Assembly (NCBI GenBank): GCA_001898425.1
Contig: MKTV01000038.1
Coordinates: forward strand, 175,935-221,907
Reading direction: 5' to 3'
Source: Rhodospirillales bacterium 69-11
Lineage (GTDB): Bacteria > Pseudomonadota > Alphaproteobacteria > Acetobacterales > Acetobacteraceae
DNA: 45,973 nucleotides
A model generated the notes under the pieces. That model ran no database searches. It saw only the letters and a program-made list of their open reading frames with translations, and was not told the origin of the DNA. Made by a program: the position numbers and the translations under genes. Shown here one piece after another: positions 15,624-24,328 of this stretch (position 1 is its first letter; the number at the start of each line of letters is the position of its first letter).

Positions 15624-16580
15624 ATGGAACGCCTCCTCGCCAGCCTGCGCGCCGCCGCCGAACCGACCCGCCTGCGGCTGCTCGCCCTCGCCGCGCGCGG
15701 CGCGTTCTGCGTGATGGAATTCACCGAGATCCTCGGCCAGTCGCAGCCGCGGCTGTCGCGCCACCTCAAGCTGCTCTGCGATTGCGGCCTGCTCGACCGC
15801 GTGCGCGAGGGCGCCAACGTCTGGTTCGCCCTGCCGGACAGCGAGGCGGGGGACCTCGCCCGCACCCTGGTGGACCGCCTGCCGGAGGACGACCCGATCC
15901 TGGCGGCCGACCGGCGCCAGGCGGCCCGCGTGCTGGCCGAACGCGCCCGCGTGGCCTCCGAGAGTTTCCGCAAGACCGGCATGGACTGGGACGAGATGCG
16001 GGCGCTCGACCTGCCGGCCGCGGCGGTCGAGGCGGCGCTGCTCGATCTCGTGCCCGCGGCGACGGCCGGGCGGCTCGTGGATATCGGCACCGGCACCGGC
16101 CGGGTGCTGGAACTGCTCGCGCCGCGGGTGCGCCAGGCGGTGGGCGTCGACGCCTCCAAAGCGATGCTCGCTTTGGCGCGGTCGCGGCTGGCCCGCGCCG
16201 ATCTCGGCCACTGCACCGTGCGCCAGGCCGACATGTACCGCCTGCCGCTGCCGGATGGGATGTTCGACGTCGCCGTCCTGCAGATGGTCCTGCACTACGC
16301 CGAGGATCCGCTGGGCGTCGTCGTCGAGGCGGCCCGCGTGCTCCGCCCAAGGGGGCGCCTGATCGTCATCGATTTCGCGGCGCATGGGCGGGAGGACCTG
16401 ACCGAACGGCTGGCCCATCGCTGGCCGGGCTTCTCGGATGACGGCATGCGGCAGTTGCTGGACGAGGCCGGGCTCGAGGCCGGGGTCACCCGCACGATCG
16501 ACGGCCCGCTCGTCGTCCGGGTCTGGACCGGCGCCCGCCGCGCCGATGCCCCGGCGGCCGCCCCGCTCGTCACCGTCTGA
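15624..16580 (+). CDS. ArsR-type winged-helix regulator fused to SAM-dependent methyltransferase domain
   Basis: A 318-aa protein from the ATG at 15624; longer readings would translate the 17-bp repeat array and operator. Residues 1-70 are an ArsR helix-turn-helix (EPTRLRLLALAARG, SQPRLSRHLKLLCDCGLL), without the usual metal-binding Cys pair. Residues about 130-290 are a class I methyltransferase domain with motif I LVDIGTGTGRVLELL (from 151), VGVDAS and ADMYRLPLPDGMFD. Proteins of this architecture commonly sit next to methionine-cycle genes in alphaproteobacteria and are thought to sense S-adenosyl compounds. Here metH follows 80 bp downstream on the same strand. The methyltransferase part may be an effector-binding rather than catalytic domain. 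Confidence 0.88.
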   Translation: MERLLASLRAAAEPTRLRLLALAARGAFCVMEFTEILGQSQPRLSRHLKLLCDCGLLDRVREGANVWFALPDSEAGDLARTLVDRLPEDDPILAADRRQAARVLAERARVASESFRKTGMDWDEMRALDLPAAAVEAALLDLVPAATAGRLVDIGTGTGRVLELLAPRVRQAVGVDASKAMLALARSRLARADLGHCTVRQADMYRLPLPDGMFDVAVLQMVLHYAEDPLGVVVEAARVLRPRGRLIVIDFAAHGREDLTERLAHRWPGFSDDGMRQLLDEAGLEAGVTRTIDGPLVVRVWTGARRADAPAAAPLVTV

Positions 16581-16660
16581 CCGCCGCGCCGCACCGCCGA
16601 ACGAACACCACGCCGCTCCTGCTTCCGACCCATCCGCTCCCGCCGTCTGAAAGTGTCGCC

Positions 16661-19600
16661 ATGACCCGTCCCCATCTGCTCGACGCGCTCCGCCATTCCG
16701 TCCTGCTGTGCGACGGGGGCATGGGCAGCCGGGTGCAGGCCCTCACGCTCGATGTGGAGCGCGACTACTGGGGCCGGGAGAACTGCACGGACGTGCTGGT
16801 GCTGTCGCGCCCCGACCTCGTGCGCGAAATCCATCGCGGCTACTTCGAGGCCGGCGCGGACATGGTGGAGACCAACACCTTCGGCGCCTCCCCGGTCACG
16901 CTGGGCGAGTTCGACCTGGCCGAGCGTGCCTTCGAGATCAACAAGATCGCCGGCGAGCTGGCGCGCGAGGCGGCGGAGTCGTTCGCGGATGGCCGCCACC
17001 GCTGGGTGATCGGCAGCGTCGGTCCCGGCACCAAGCTGCCCAGCCTCGGCAACATCGCCTACGACCCGCTGGAGGCCGGCCTCGCCGAACAATGCCGCGG
17101 CCTGATCGCGGGCGGCGTGGACGCGATCCTGATCGAGACCTGCCAGGACACGCTGCAGATCAAGGCCGCGGTGAACGGCGCCAAGATCGCGCGCCGCGCC
17201 GCCGGCACCGACACCCCGATCTTCGTGCAGGTCACGGTGGAGACCACCGGCACGCTGCTGGTCGGCCCCGACATCGCCGCCGCCGCCGCGGTGGTGGACG
17301 CGCTCGACGTGCCGCTGATGGGGCTCAACTGCGCCACCGGTCCGCAGGAGATGGCGGAGCACGTGGGCTGGCTCGCCGCCAACTGGCGCGGCCTGGTCTC
17401 AGTGCAGCCCAATGCCGGCCTGCCCGAACTGGTGGACGGCCAGACGCATTATCCGCTGGGCGCCGCCGACCTCGCCACCTGGCTCGAGCGCTTCATCGTC
17501 GAGGACGGGGTGAACCTGATCGGCGGCTGCTGCGGCACCTCCATCCCGCACATCCAGGCGCTGGACGCGATGCTGCGCCGCCGCGCCGAGGGCACCGGCC
17601 AGCTCCGCCCCGCCCCCGTCGCGCGCAAGCCGGTCTGGATCCCCTCGGTCGCCAGCCTCTACCAGGCGGTGCCGCTGCGGCAGGAGAACGCGGTGTTCGC
17701 GATCGGCGAGCGCTGCAACGCCAACGGCTCGAAGAAGTGGCGCGAGCTGCAGGAGAAGCACGACTGGGACGGCTGCGTCGCCATGGGCCGCGAGCAGATC
17801 GGCGAGGGCTCGCACTCGCTCGACGTCTGCACCGCCTTCGTCGGCCGCGACGAGATGGCCGAGATGAACGAGGTGGTCCGCCGCTTCACCGCCTCGGTGA
17901 ACTCGCCGCTGGTGATCGACAGCACCGAAACGCCGGTGATCGAGGCCGCGCTGAAGCTGCATGGCGGCAAGCCGATCATCAACTCGATCAACTTCGAGGA
18001 CGGGGAGGGCGCCGCCACCGACCGCCTGATCCTCGCCAAGAAGTTCGGCGCCGCGGTGATCGCGCTGACCATCGACGAGGTCGGCATGGCGAAGACCGCC
18101 GAGGACAAGGTGCGCATCGCCCGCCGCCTGGTCGATTTCGCCTGCAACCAGCACGGGCTGCCGCAATCCGACCTGCTGATCGATCCGCTGACCTTCACCA
18201 TCGCGACCGGCAACGAGGACGACCGCAAGCTCGCGCTGTGGACCTTGGAGGGCATCGCCGCGATCCGCGCCGAGTTCCCCGACATCCAGATCATCCTCGG
18301 CCTGTCCAACGTCTCCTTCGGCCTCAACCCCGCGGCGCGGGCCGTGCTGAACAGCGTGTTCCTGGACCACGCGCAGCGCGCCGGCATGAGCGGGGCGATC
18401 ATCCACGTCTCCAAGATCCGGCCGATCCACCTGATCGCGCCCGAGGAGGTGAAGGTCGCGGAGGACCTGATCTTCGACCGCCGGTCCGAGGGCTACGACC
18501 CGCTGCAGCGCATGCTGGAGATCTTCGCCGACCGCAAGGCGGCCGACGCCACCAAGAAGAAGCGCGCCGAGACGGTGGAAGGAAGGCTCAAGGACCGCAT
18601 CGTCGATGGCGACCGCAAGGGGCTCGCCGCCGATCTCGACGAGGCGCTGGCGAAGATGCCCGCGCTCGACATCATCAACACCGTGCTGCTGGACGGCATG
18701 AAGGTGGTGGGCGAGCTGTTCGGCGCGGGCAAGATGCAGTTGCCCTTCGTGCTGCAGAGCGCCGAGACGATGAAGGCCGCGGTCGCCTATCTCGAGCCGC
18801 ACATGGAGCGGGTGGAAGGCCAGGAGAAGGGGACGATCGTGCTCGCCACCGTGAAGGGCGACGTGCACGACATCGGCAAGAACCTGGTCGACATCATCCT
18901 GACCAACAACGGCTACCGGGTGGTCAACCTCGGCATCAAGGTGCCGCTCGCCGACATGCTGGCCGCGGTGAAGGAGAACCACGCCCATGCCATCGGCATG
19001 TCGGGCCTGCTGGTGAAGTCCACCGTGGTGATGCGGGAGAACCTGGAGGAGATGTCCCGCCAGGGCGTCGAGATCCCGGTGCTGCTGGGCGGCGCCGCGC
19101 TGACGCGCAACTACGTGGAGGACGACTGCGTCCGCTCCTATGCCTGCGGCCGGGTCGCCTATGCGCGCGATGCGTTCGACGGGCTGCACCTGATGGACAA
19201 GGTGACCGGCAACGGCTTCGACGACTACCTCGCCGCCACCCAGGCCAAGCGGTCGGGCAAGGCGCGCAACACGAGCCGCACGCTGGGCCAGGCCGACCAG
19301 CGGGCCTTCCGCCCGGTGGACGTGGGCGCGGTGCAGGTCCGCCGGCGCCGGATCACGCAGGACGTGCCGGTCGCGAGCCCGCCCTTCTGGGGCGCGCGGG
19401 TGATCGAGGCCGCGCCCAAGGCGATCGTGCCCTTCGTCAATGAGCGCAGCCTCTACCAGTTCCAGTGGGGGTTCCGGAAACAGGGCCGCACGCTCGACGA
19501 CTTCCTGGGCTGGGCCAAGCAGGAGCTGCGGCCGGTGATGCGGCGCATGCTGGCGCTGTGCGAGGAGCAGGACATCCTCAAGCCGCAGGCGGCCTACGGC

Positions 19601-20158
19601 TATTGGCTCGCGGCGGGGCAGGGCAACGACCTGATCATCTTCGAGCAGGACGGCACGACGGAACTCGCCCGCTTCACCCTGCCGCGCCAGCCGAAGGAGG
19701 ACGGGGAGTGCATCGCCGACTTCTTCCGCGACGTCGACGACAAGGAGCGCGACGTGATCGCGCTGCAGGTGGTCACGGTCGGACAGAAGGCGTCCGACGT
19801 GGCGCGGGTGTGGTTCGAGGAGAACCGCTACCAGGACTACCTGTATCTGCACGGCCTGTCGGTGGAGATGGCCGAGGCGATGGCGGAATACGTCCATAAG
19901 CGCATCCGCGCGGAACTCGGCTTCGCGGCCGAGGATGACCGAGACATGGAGAAGATGCTCGCGCAAGGCTATCGCGGCAGCCGCTACAGCTTCGGCTACC
20001 CGGCCTGCCCGCGGCTCGAGGACCAGGAGCCGATCCTGCGCCTGCTGGGCGCCGAACGGCTGGGCGTCAGCCTGTCGGACGAGTTCCAGCTCCATCCGGA
20101 GCAGTCCACCAGCGCGATCGTGGTGCTGAATCCGCGGGCCAAGTATTTCTCCGTCTGA
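16661..20158 (+). CDS. metH: Cobalamin-dependent methionine synthase, full length
   Basis: A 1165-aa four-module enzyme that moves a methyl group from 5-methyltetrahydrofolate via cobalamin to homocysteine. The homocysteine/zinc domain (1 to about 325) has the three zinc Cys at 224 (GLNCATG) and 290/291 (GGCCGTS). The pterin domain spans about 340-610 (GERCNANGSKKW). The cap and cobalamin domains span about 640-890, with the cobalt-ligand motif DVHDIGKN near 733. The C-terminal reactivation domain (about 930-1165) has the SAM-binding RxxxGY-type motif YRGSRYSFGYPACP. No domain is lost. It probably shares regulation with the ArsR-methyltransferase gene. No cobalamin riboswitch is evident in the 80-bp gap. 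Confidence 0.97.
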   Translation: MTRPHLLDALRHSVLLCDGGMGSRVQALTLDVERDYWGRENCTDVLVLSRPDLVREIHRGYFEAGADMVETNTFGASPVTLGEFDLAERAFEINKIAGELAREAAESFADGRHRWVIGSVGPGTKLPSLGNIAYDPLEAGLAEQCRGLIAGGVDAILIETCQDTLQIKAAVNGAKIARRAAGTDTPIFVQVTVETTGTLLVGPDIAAAAAVVDALDVPLMGLNCATGPQEMAEHVGWLAANWRGLVSVQPNAGLPELVDGQTHYPLGAADLATWLERFIVEDGVNLIGGCCGTSIPHIQALDAMLRRRAEGTGQLRPAPVARKPVWIPSVASLYQAVPLRQENAVFAIGERCNANGSKKWRELQEKHDWDGCVAMGREQIGEGSHSLDVCTAFVGRDEMAEMNEVVRRFTASVNSPLVIDSTETPVIEAALKLHGGKPIINSINFEDGEGAATDRLILAKKFGAAVIALTIDEVGMAKTAEDKVRIARRLVDFACNQHGLPQSDLLIDPLTFTIATGNEDDRKLALWTLEGIAAIRAEFPDIQIILGLSNVSFGLNPAARAVLNSVFLDHAQRAGMSGAIIHVSKIRPIHLIAPEEVKVAEDLIFDRRSEGYDPLQRMLEIFADRKAADATKKKRAETVEGRLKDRIVDGDRKGLAADLDEALAKMPALDIINTVLLDGMKVVGELFGAGKMQLPFVLQSAETMKAAVAYLEPHMERVEGQEKGTIVLATVKGDVHDIGKNLVDIILTNNGYRVVNLGIKVPLADMLAAVKENHAHAIGMSGLLVKSTVVMRENLEEMSRQGVEIPVLLGGAALTRNYVEDDCVRSYACGRVAYARDAFDGLHLMDKVTGNGFDDYLAATQAKRSGKARNTSRTLGQADQRAFRPVDVGAVQVRRRRITQDVPVASPPFWGARVIEAAPKAIVPFVNERSLYQFQWGFRKQGRTLDDFLGWAKQELRPVMRRMLALCEEQDILKPQAAYGYWLAAGQGNDLIIFEQDGTTELARFTLPRQPKEDGECIADFFRDVDDKERDVIALQVVTVGQKASDVARVWFEENRYQDYLYLHGLSVEMAEAMAEYVHKRIRAELGFAAEDDRDMEKMLAQGYRGSRYSFGYPACPRLEDQEPILRLLGAERLGVSLSDEFQLHPEQSTSAIVVLNPRAKYFSV

Positions 20159-20345
20159 CGATGGCGCGTTCCCGCGCGGGAGGCGGGGCGGAAATGTCGC
20201 AAACCCGCGCGGAACTGACCGGATCACCGGCTTCCATTCGCCGCAGCAGTCTGTATGTCTCCCTCCCGTACGCCGAATCGCAGCGCGCCGTCCGGTCGGG
20301 GCGGGCTGCGGGGGTGACACTCGCAACAGCAGCGGAGGCAGCAGC

Positions 20346-20795
20346 GTGACAGTTCAAAGCCGGTCGGTCGGATCCCGCCTCTCCTGGCTTCCCCTCGCGG
20401 CGGGCGTGCTGCTGCTCGCCGGCTGCAACGCCAACAATGCCGGCCCGGCCGCCTCCGGGACGCGGGTGTTCGCCGCCGACGTCACCGGCGCGGCCAAGTC
20501 CTGTTCGGTCGATGGTCCCTCCCTGAAGGATGGGCAGGTGACCGATGCGACGATGAAGGTCGGGAATGATGGCGGCTGGTGCGGGATCAGCGTCGCGCAG
20601 GGCGGGAAGCCGTTCGATGCCGGCCTGCTGACCAGCCGTCCGACGCATGGGAAGGTGTTCATCCACAAGGTCGGCGACGTGACCCGGATCGACTACACGC
20701 CGGATCGCGGCTTCGTCGGCACCGACACGTTCATCGTGAAGCTGATCCCCGGCAATTCCGGGTTCCGCACGGCGGTGACCGTCACCGGCCCCTGA
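20346..20795 (+). CDS. Small lipoprotein with Ig-like C-terminal fold
   Basis: A 149-aa protein with a GTG start behind a ggaggc ribosome-binding site. Positive N-terminus, hydrophobic stretch and lipobox LAGC (24-27) indicate lipidation at Cys27. The mature part is beta-rich and ends KVGDVTRIDYTPDRGFVGTDTFIVK, a pattern seen in cadherin-like/Ig-like repeats (YTP..gf.G.DsF.y). Two further Cys (in KSCSVDG and GWCGISV) could form a disulfide. I do not know its function. It lies 187 bp after metH and converges with the next gene. Confidence 0.78.
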   Translation: MTVQSRSVGSRLSWLPLAAGVLLLAGCNANNAGPAASGTRVFAADVTGAAKSCSVDGPSLKDGQVTDATMKVGNDGGWCGISVAQGGKPFDAGLLTSRPTHGKVFIHKVGDVTRIDYTPDRGFVGTDTFIVKLIPGNSGFRTAVTVTGP

Positions 20796-20820
20796 CCGGC
20801 GGCAGTCCCCGGTCGGCCCC

Positions 20821-20940
20821 GCGGCGGGCCGGGGGCAAGCCCCGCAGCAGGGCGGAGGCCGATCGGGCGGCGGGCCGGGGACGAGCCCCGCGAGGGCCTG
20901 AGGGCCAGCCCTGCAACGGTTTGTGGGCAACGGTTTGTGG
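20821..20940. repeat. Intergenic repeat island: 25-bp imperfect direct repeats and a 14-bp tandem duplication
   Basis: Copies of a 25-bp GC-rich unit (gcggcgggccgggg...gccccgc) lie at 20821-20845 and 20867-20891 (23/25 identical). Each could fold on itself through ggggc/gcccc. Directly after, gcaacggtttgtgg is perfectly duplicated in tandem (20913-20926, 20927-20940). The island lies between convergent genes, and nothing coding was seen in the 291-bp gap. Confidence 0.85.
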
Positions 20941-21086
20941 GACAGCGCTGCAGCCCATCTGGGCGAGCGGCGCGGCGGCATGATCCGGGGCGTAACGTCG
21001 GCGAGACGCCGCCGGCCGCCGGATCGAACCGAGTTTCCTCAGAACGGACCGGCCGGCCGGTGTCCCGGCAGGCCGGTGACGCCGGA

Positions 21087-21617
21087 TCAGCGATGGGCGG
21101 TCTTCAGCGCGGGCTTCTTGGCGGGCGTGGTGCTGTGCACCGGGGTCGCCGGGCCACACGTATCCAGCGACGCCGGCACCAGGTCCTTGCCGGCCGCGTA
21201 TTCCGCCAGCTCGTTGGACGTGCGCAGCGACAGCACCTCGGTGAACACCGCGCTGTTGCGCGGGCAGAAATCGCTGCCCAGCTGCGTGCCCTGGCGGGAG
21301 ATGGCGTTGGCGAGTTCGGTGACGAAGCGGTCGTGTTCGGTCTGGGCGGACCGGCCGTACTTCTTCTTGAAGTAGGCGTCGATCGCCTTCTCGTTCGCCT
21401 GCAGGTCCGGCTTGAACCGGTTCATCACCGCGTTGTAGCGGTCGTCGGCGTGGCAGCCCATCGCGAGCACCATGAGCTGGCTGCGCAGCGCCTGGATCTC
21501 GAAGGTGCTCTGATCGGCCGGCGAGGTGCATTGCTGCTGGGCCAGCGCCGGCTGAATGGCGGCGGCCCCCAGGGCGGTCAATCCGGCAGCGGCTAGTCCG
21601 AACAGCATGCGGCGCAT
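21087..21617 (-). CDS. Exported protein of unknown function with four Cys
   Basis: A 176-aa reading from the ATG at 21617, preceded by a GGGAG ribosome-binding site eight bases away; the longer frame upstream crosses grxC and was rejected. The N-terminus MRRMLFGLAAAGLTALG...PALAQQQC is a signal peptide with cleavage after ALA. The mature helical domain has four Cys, one near the start, one in MGCHADDRYN, one in SDFCPRN and one near the end (SLDTCGP), suggesting two disulfides in the periplasm. YNAVMNRFKPDL and AIDAYFKKKYG are its most distinctive segments. The C-terminus is Lys/Pro/Ala-rich. I do not recognise a characterised family. It is divergent from grxC (135 bp). Confidence 0.75.
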   Translation of the reverse strand: MRRMLFGLAAAGLTALGAAAIQPALAQQQCTSPADQSTFEIQALRSQLMVLAMGCHADDRYNAVMNRFKPDLQANEKAIDAYFKKKYGRSAQTEHDRFVTELANAISRQGTQLGSDFCPRNSAVFTEVLSLRTSNELAEYAAGKDLVPASLDTCGPATPVHSTTPAKKPALKTAHR

Positions 21618-21752
21618 TCTGTTTCTCCCATCATTCCAGAAGCCTGCGGCACATAGCGCAGATGGCGTCGCAACGCGACTCCCAATCCACGTGGTTCGGC
21701 CCCCTTGCAGGGCCGATCCGGTGCCCTGATCTTTGCGGCCGAGGTGACCATC

Positions 21753-22013
21753 ATGCCAAAAATCGAAATCTATACCCAGCCCTGGTGCCCCTTCTGCGAG
21801 CGGGCGCTGCATCTTCTCGGCCAGAAGGGCGTCGCGTTCCAGGAGATCCACGCCCCGAACGGCAGCGCCGAACGCTCCGAGGCGCGCACCCGGTCGGGCG
21901 GCCGGACGTCGGTGCCGCAGATCTTCATCGACGGGCAGCATATCGGCGGCTGCGACGACCTGATGGCGCTGGAGCGCGCCGGCAGGCTGGACCCGCTGCT
22001 GCAGGCGGGCTGA
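21753..22013 (+). CDS. grxC: Glutaredoxin 3
   Basis: An 86-aa dithiol glutaredoxin with the redox site CPFC (Cys12-Cys15), the cis-Pro loop TSVPQIFIDG and the glutathione-binding GGCDDL. It reduces disulfides and glutathionylated proteins in the cytosol using glutathione. The length is normal for GrxC. The ATG follows gaggtg. The DUF1178 gene follows 114 bp later, a common alphaproteobacterial neighbourhood in which a nitrilase-like gene usually lies between them; that gene is absent here. Confidence 0.94.
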   Translation: MPKIEIYTQPWCPFCERALHLLGQKGVAFQEIHAPNGSAERSEARTRSGGRTSVPQIFIDGQHIGGCDDLMALERAGRLDPLLQAG

Positions 22014-22127
22014 GCGCGCCCGTCCCGTCCTTCCGCACGCGGAGAGTTCTGGCACTCCCTTGCGCCGAGTGCCAAACTCGCCACATCAATGTTGCAGATT
22101 GGCGAAAGGCGTTCGGCGGGACGGAGC

Positions 22128-22574
22128 ATGATCCACTACCAGTTGCGATGCAGCCAGGCTCACGAATTCGACGGTTGGTTCAAGGACAGCGCCGCGTTCG
22201 ACCGCCAGGCGGCGCGCGGCCTGGTGGATTGCCCGACCTGCGGTGACACGAAGGTTGAGCGCGCGCTGATGGCGCCCGCCGTCTCGACGCGCGAAGCGCC
22301 GCCGCCGAAGCCGCCGGCCAAGCCCCAGCCCATGGCGGCGACGGGACCCGTCCCGGCACAGGTCGTGGCGATGCTGCAGCGGGTGCGCGCGGAAATCGAG
22401 AAACACTGCGACTATGTCGGCGCCGACTTCGCCGAGGAGGCGCGCCGGATCCATCGGGGGGAGAGCGACCCGCACGGGATCTACGGCGAGACGACCCCGG
22501 AGGAGGCCGAGGCCCTGGCCGAGGAGGGCATCGAGGTCGCCAGCATCCCCTGGGTGCCCCGCGCCGACGGCTGA
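22128..22574 (+). CDS. DUF1178 family protein
   Basis: A 148-aa cytosolic protein starting MIHYQLRCSQAHEFDGWF, the hallmark of DUF1178. CSQAH and a CPTCGD pair (about residues 35-38) form a likely zinc site. A Pro/Ala/Lys-rich linker is followed by the conserved C-terminal domain (CDYVGADFAEEARRIHRGE, GIYGETTPEEAEALAEEGIEVASIPWVPR, given here only by its key segments YVGADFAEEAR and ASIPWVPR). Function is unknown. The gene is almost always beside grxC or nitrilase-like genes, which hints at a thiol or amide-repair role (inference). Confidence 0.88.
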   Translation: MIHYQLRCSQAHEFDGWFKDSAAFDRQAARGLVDCPTCGDTKVERALMAPAVSTREAPPPKPPAKPQPMAATGPVPAQVVAMLQRVRAEIEKHCDYVGADFAEEARRIHRGESDPHGIYGETTPEEAEALAEEGIEVASIPWVPRADG

Positions 22575-22751
22575 CGCGCCGTCGCCCCGAGCGCGGGCGG
22601 CGTGCCGGCACTGCTGCCCTGATACGCCTGCGCGCCGCCGAGGCGCCGCCGGGACCATAGGCCCCGGCGAGGCAGGCGCCGGCAATGCTCGCGGCGCGAA
22701 CCCGCGGCGGCGGCGGCGGTTCTTGCTCCAGACCAGCACTGGGGCGCGCCC

Positions 22752-23438
22752 ATGAAACCGATCCTGCTCGCCACCTCGGCCCTCGCGGGCTTCTTCGCCG
22801 CCCGCTGGCTGACCAGCCGGCAGAACGCGCCCGCCGAGACGACCGAACCGCCGCCGAACGACGTGGGCGAGATCACCCGCAACTTCCTGATGTACGCGGT
22901 CCTGCCCGTCTGGCTCGCGGCCGGCATCGCCGACTGGGCGTGCCACCGCCAGACCGGCATCGAGACCACCACCGGCGCCAAGGAATCACTGATGCACCTG
23001 CTGATGCTGGCCGAGGCGGCGACGCCCGTGCTGGCCGGCATGTTCTTCGAGATCACCTCGCCGATCCTGGCGCTGATGATCGTCTCGGCGCTGCTGCACG
23101 ACGCGACCGCGCTGTGGGACGTGAGCTACGCCGTCACCCTGCGGGAGGTGACCCCGATCGAGCAGCACGTGCACAGCTTCCTGGAGATCGTGCCGCTCGC
23201 CGCGGTCGCCTTCACGGCGATCCTGCACTGGCCGCAGCTCGTGGCGCTGTTCGGGATCGGCGGTCATCGCCCCGACTGGCGCATCCGCCGCAAGCGCCGT
23301 CCGCTCCCCACCCGCTACGTGGCCCTCATGCTCGGCGCGCAGATCTCGCTCGAATGGCTGCCGTATCTGGAGGAACTGCTGCGCACCGTGACGCCGCAGG
23401 CGCGGGCTGCCCAGGCGGTGCGGGCCGCGCGCGGATGA
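22752..23438 (+). CDS. Multi-spanning membrane protein of unknown function
   Basis: A 228-aa protein. A short N-terminal hydrophobic stretch (PILLATSALAGFFAARWL) may be a signal or anchor. About four further hydrophobic segments follow (FLMYAVLPVWLAAGIADW, LLMLAEAATPVLAGMFF, ILALMIVSALLHDATALW, LEIVPLAAVAFTAIL). Polar residues sit in or beside membrane segments: ACHRQTG, HLLMLAE, LLHDATALWD, EQHVHSF, which could bind metal or heme. The C-terminal tail is basic (RIRRKRRPLP), then EWLPYLEELLR. I do not recognise the family. It is followed by a low-GC, repeat-bearing stretch. Confidence 0.75.
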   Translation: MKPILLATSALAGFFAARWLTSRQNAPAETTEPPPNDVGEITRNFLMYAVLPVWLAAGIADWACHRQTGIETTTGAKESLMHLLMLAEAATPVLAGMFFEITSPILALMIVSALLHDATALWDVSYAVTLREVTPIEQHVHSFLEIVPLAAVAFTAILHWPQLVALFGIGGHRPDWRIRRKRRPLPTRYVALMLGAQISLEWLPYLEELLRTVTPQARAAQAVRAARG

Positions 23439-23799
23439 GGGGCGGTCGGCGACACGTGTGCCGGGATGGAGACTTTGAGCTAACTGGCTGTTCTGGAGGG
23501 GTTTTCCCGCTCTTGAGCTATTTCGCCCGCCGAGCGGGAAACTTCTTGCTCTTCAATCCGCTGACCATGAGCAGCGGCGGCCGTGCGATGGACCTGGATC
23601 ACGCAGTCAACATCCACAATGCCGTGGCACAGTGTCAACTATAGATTACACCTGCCGACTCCAAAGGTGGGCCGGATCATCGGCGGTGGCAAAGCCTTGA
23701 GGGCGATCGCATCAAAGCCTGGACGCCCTGTTGCACGTCGATCAGGCGTCAGCCGCGTGACATCGAGCGGGCGAAAGAGCTGGCGCGGGAGATCGAACC
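23439..23799 (+). other. Stretch without intact gene: hairpin and toxin remnant
   Basis: 361 bp of visibly lower GC than its surroundings. It holds a long hairpin (TTTCCCGCTC at 23503-23512 with GAGCGGGAAA at 23532-23541, 19-base loop), two copies of ttgagcta (about 23474 and 23512), and the last codons of a RelE/HigB-like toxin (23741-23803). No intact gene was found. The base composition and remnant suggest acquired DNA that has decayed. Confidence 0.65.
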
Positions 23800-23803
23800 A
23801 TGA
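23741..23803 (+). pseudogene. C-terminal remnant of a RelE/HigB-type toxin gene
   Basis: In frame with the TGA at 23801-23803 the sequence reads IRRQPRDIERAKELAREIEP. This is the C-terminal helix of addiction-module killer proteins (usual form GDK..Q..DI..A..LA). Upstream of 23741 the homology stops in this frame; LLHVDQ in the neighbouring frame may be the preceding LLCGGDK-like segment after a frameshift. The TGA overlaps the antitoxin ATG (ATGA), the normal coupling of an intact pair. Most of the toxin gene is missing, so the toxin cannot be active. Confidence 0.7.
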
Positions 23804-24081
23804 CACTCGAAACCAAGCCTTGGGACGCAGCGGAGGTACTGAATACCCCGGAGGACGTCGCGGCATACCTCGATGCCTATTTCGAGGATGGCATCCGGGA
23901 AGAATTGCTGCGCGCACTCAACACGGTCGCTCGTTCACGTGGGGTCTCGGCGCTCGCACGCGACACGGGGATCAGCCGCGAGGCGCTCTACAAAGCGTTT
24001 GGCGATGAGGGGAATCCGACTCTCGACACCTTGCTCCGGGTCATGAAGGCCCTGGGGGTACGCCTTGCCGTGGCGGTCTGA
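23800..24081 (+). CDS. HigA-like addiction-module antidote, toxin lost
   Basis: A 93-aa DNA-binding antitoxin. It starts TLETKPWDAAEVLNTPEDVAAYLDAYFEDG (key part PWDAAEVLNTPED) and ends with a helix-turn-helix SALARDTGISREALYKAFGDEGNPTLDTLLRVMKALG, the standard pattern of COG3636 antidotes (artd.GisreaLYkal...gNPtl.tl). The protein looks intact although its toxin partner is reduced to a tail. It may persist as an orphan repressor or as an anti-toxin against related elements elsewhere (inference). Confidence 0.85.
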   Translation: MTLETKPWDAAEVLNTPEDVAAYLDAYFEDGIREELLRALNTVARSRGVSALARDTGISREALYKAFGDEGNPTLDTLLRVMKALGVRLAVAV

Positions 24082-24328
24082 CGGCAGGAGCCCGCCAGCC
24101 CGCCTTCCGCTTGCCTGTCAGTTGCTCTAACGGGTATCCATGGAGCCATGGCGCGGCCCGTCCTTCCCCTCTCACGTCCCATCTTCCGAGAAACCATTAC
24201 CGATCCAGACCGTTTACTGCGACGTGAGACGGATGTGAGACTCCTGGAGGCGGCGCCCCTTGCCCGCCCGCGCCGCCGCTTGTTACGAGCCCTCGCGTGA
24301 CCCCAGCTGCACCTCAGGACCCAGCATC

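Noticed and set aside
16581-16660. Cobalamin or SAM riboswitch before metH
   Set aside because: Only 80 bp, without the B12-box or recognisable SAM-riboswitch core.
17399-20326. 975-codon minus-strand frame opposite metH
   Set aside because: Composition-driven antisense frame; metH is complete on the plus strand.
20161-20349. 62-codon frame after metH
   Set aside because: No ribosome-binding site or protein pattern; it runs into the lipoprotein start.
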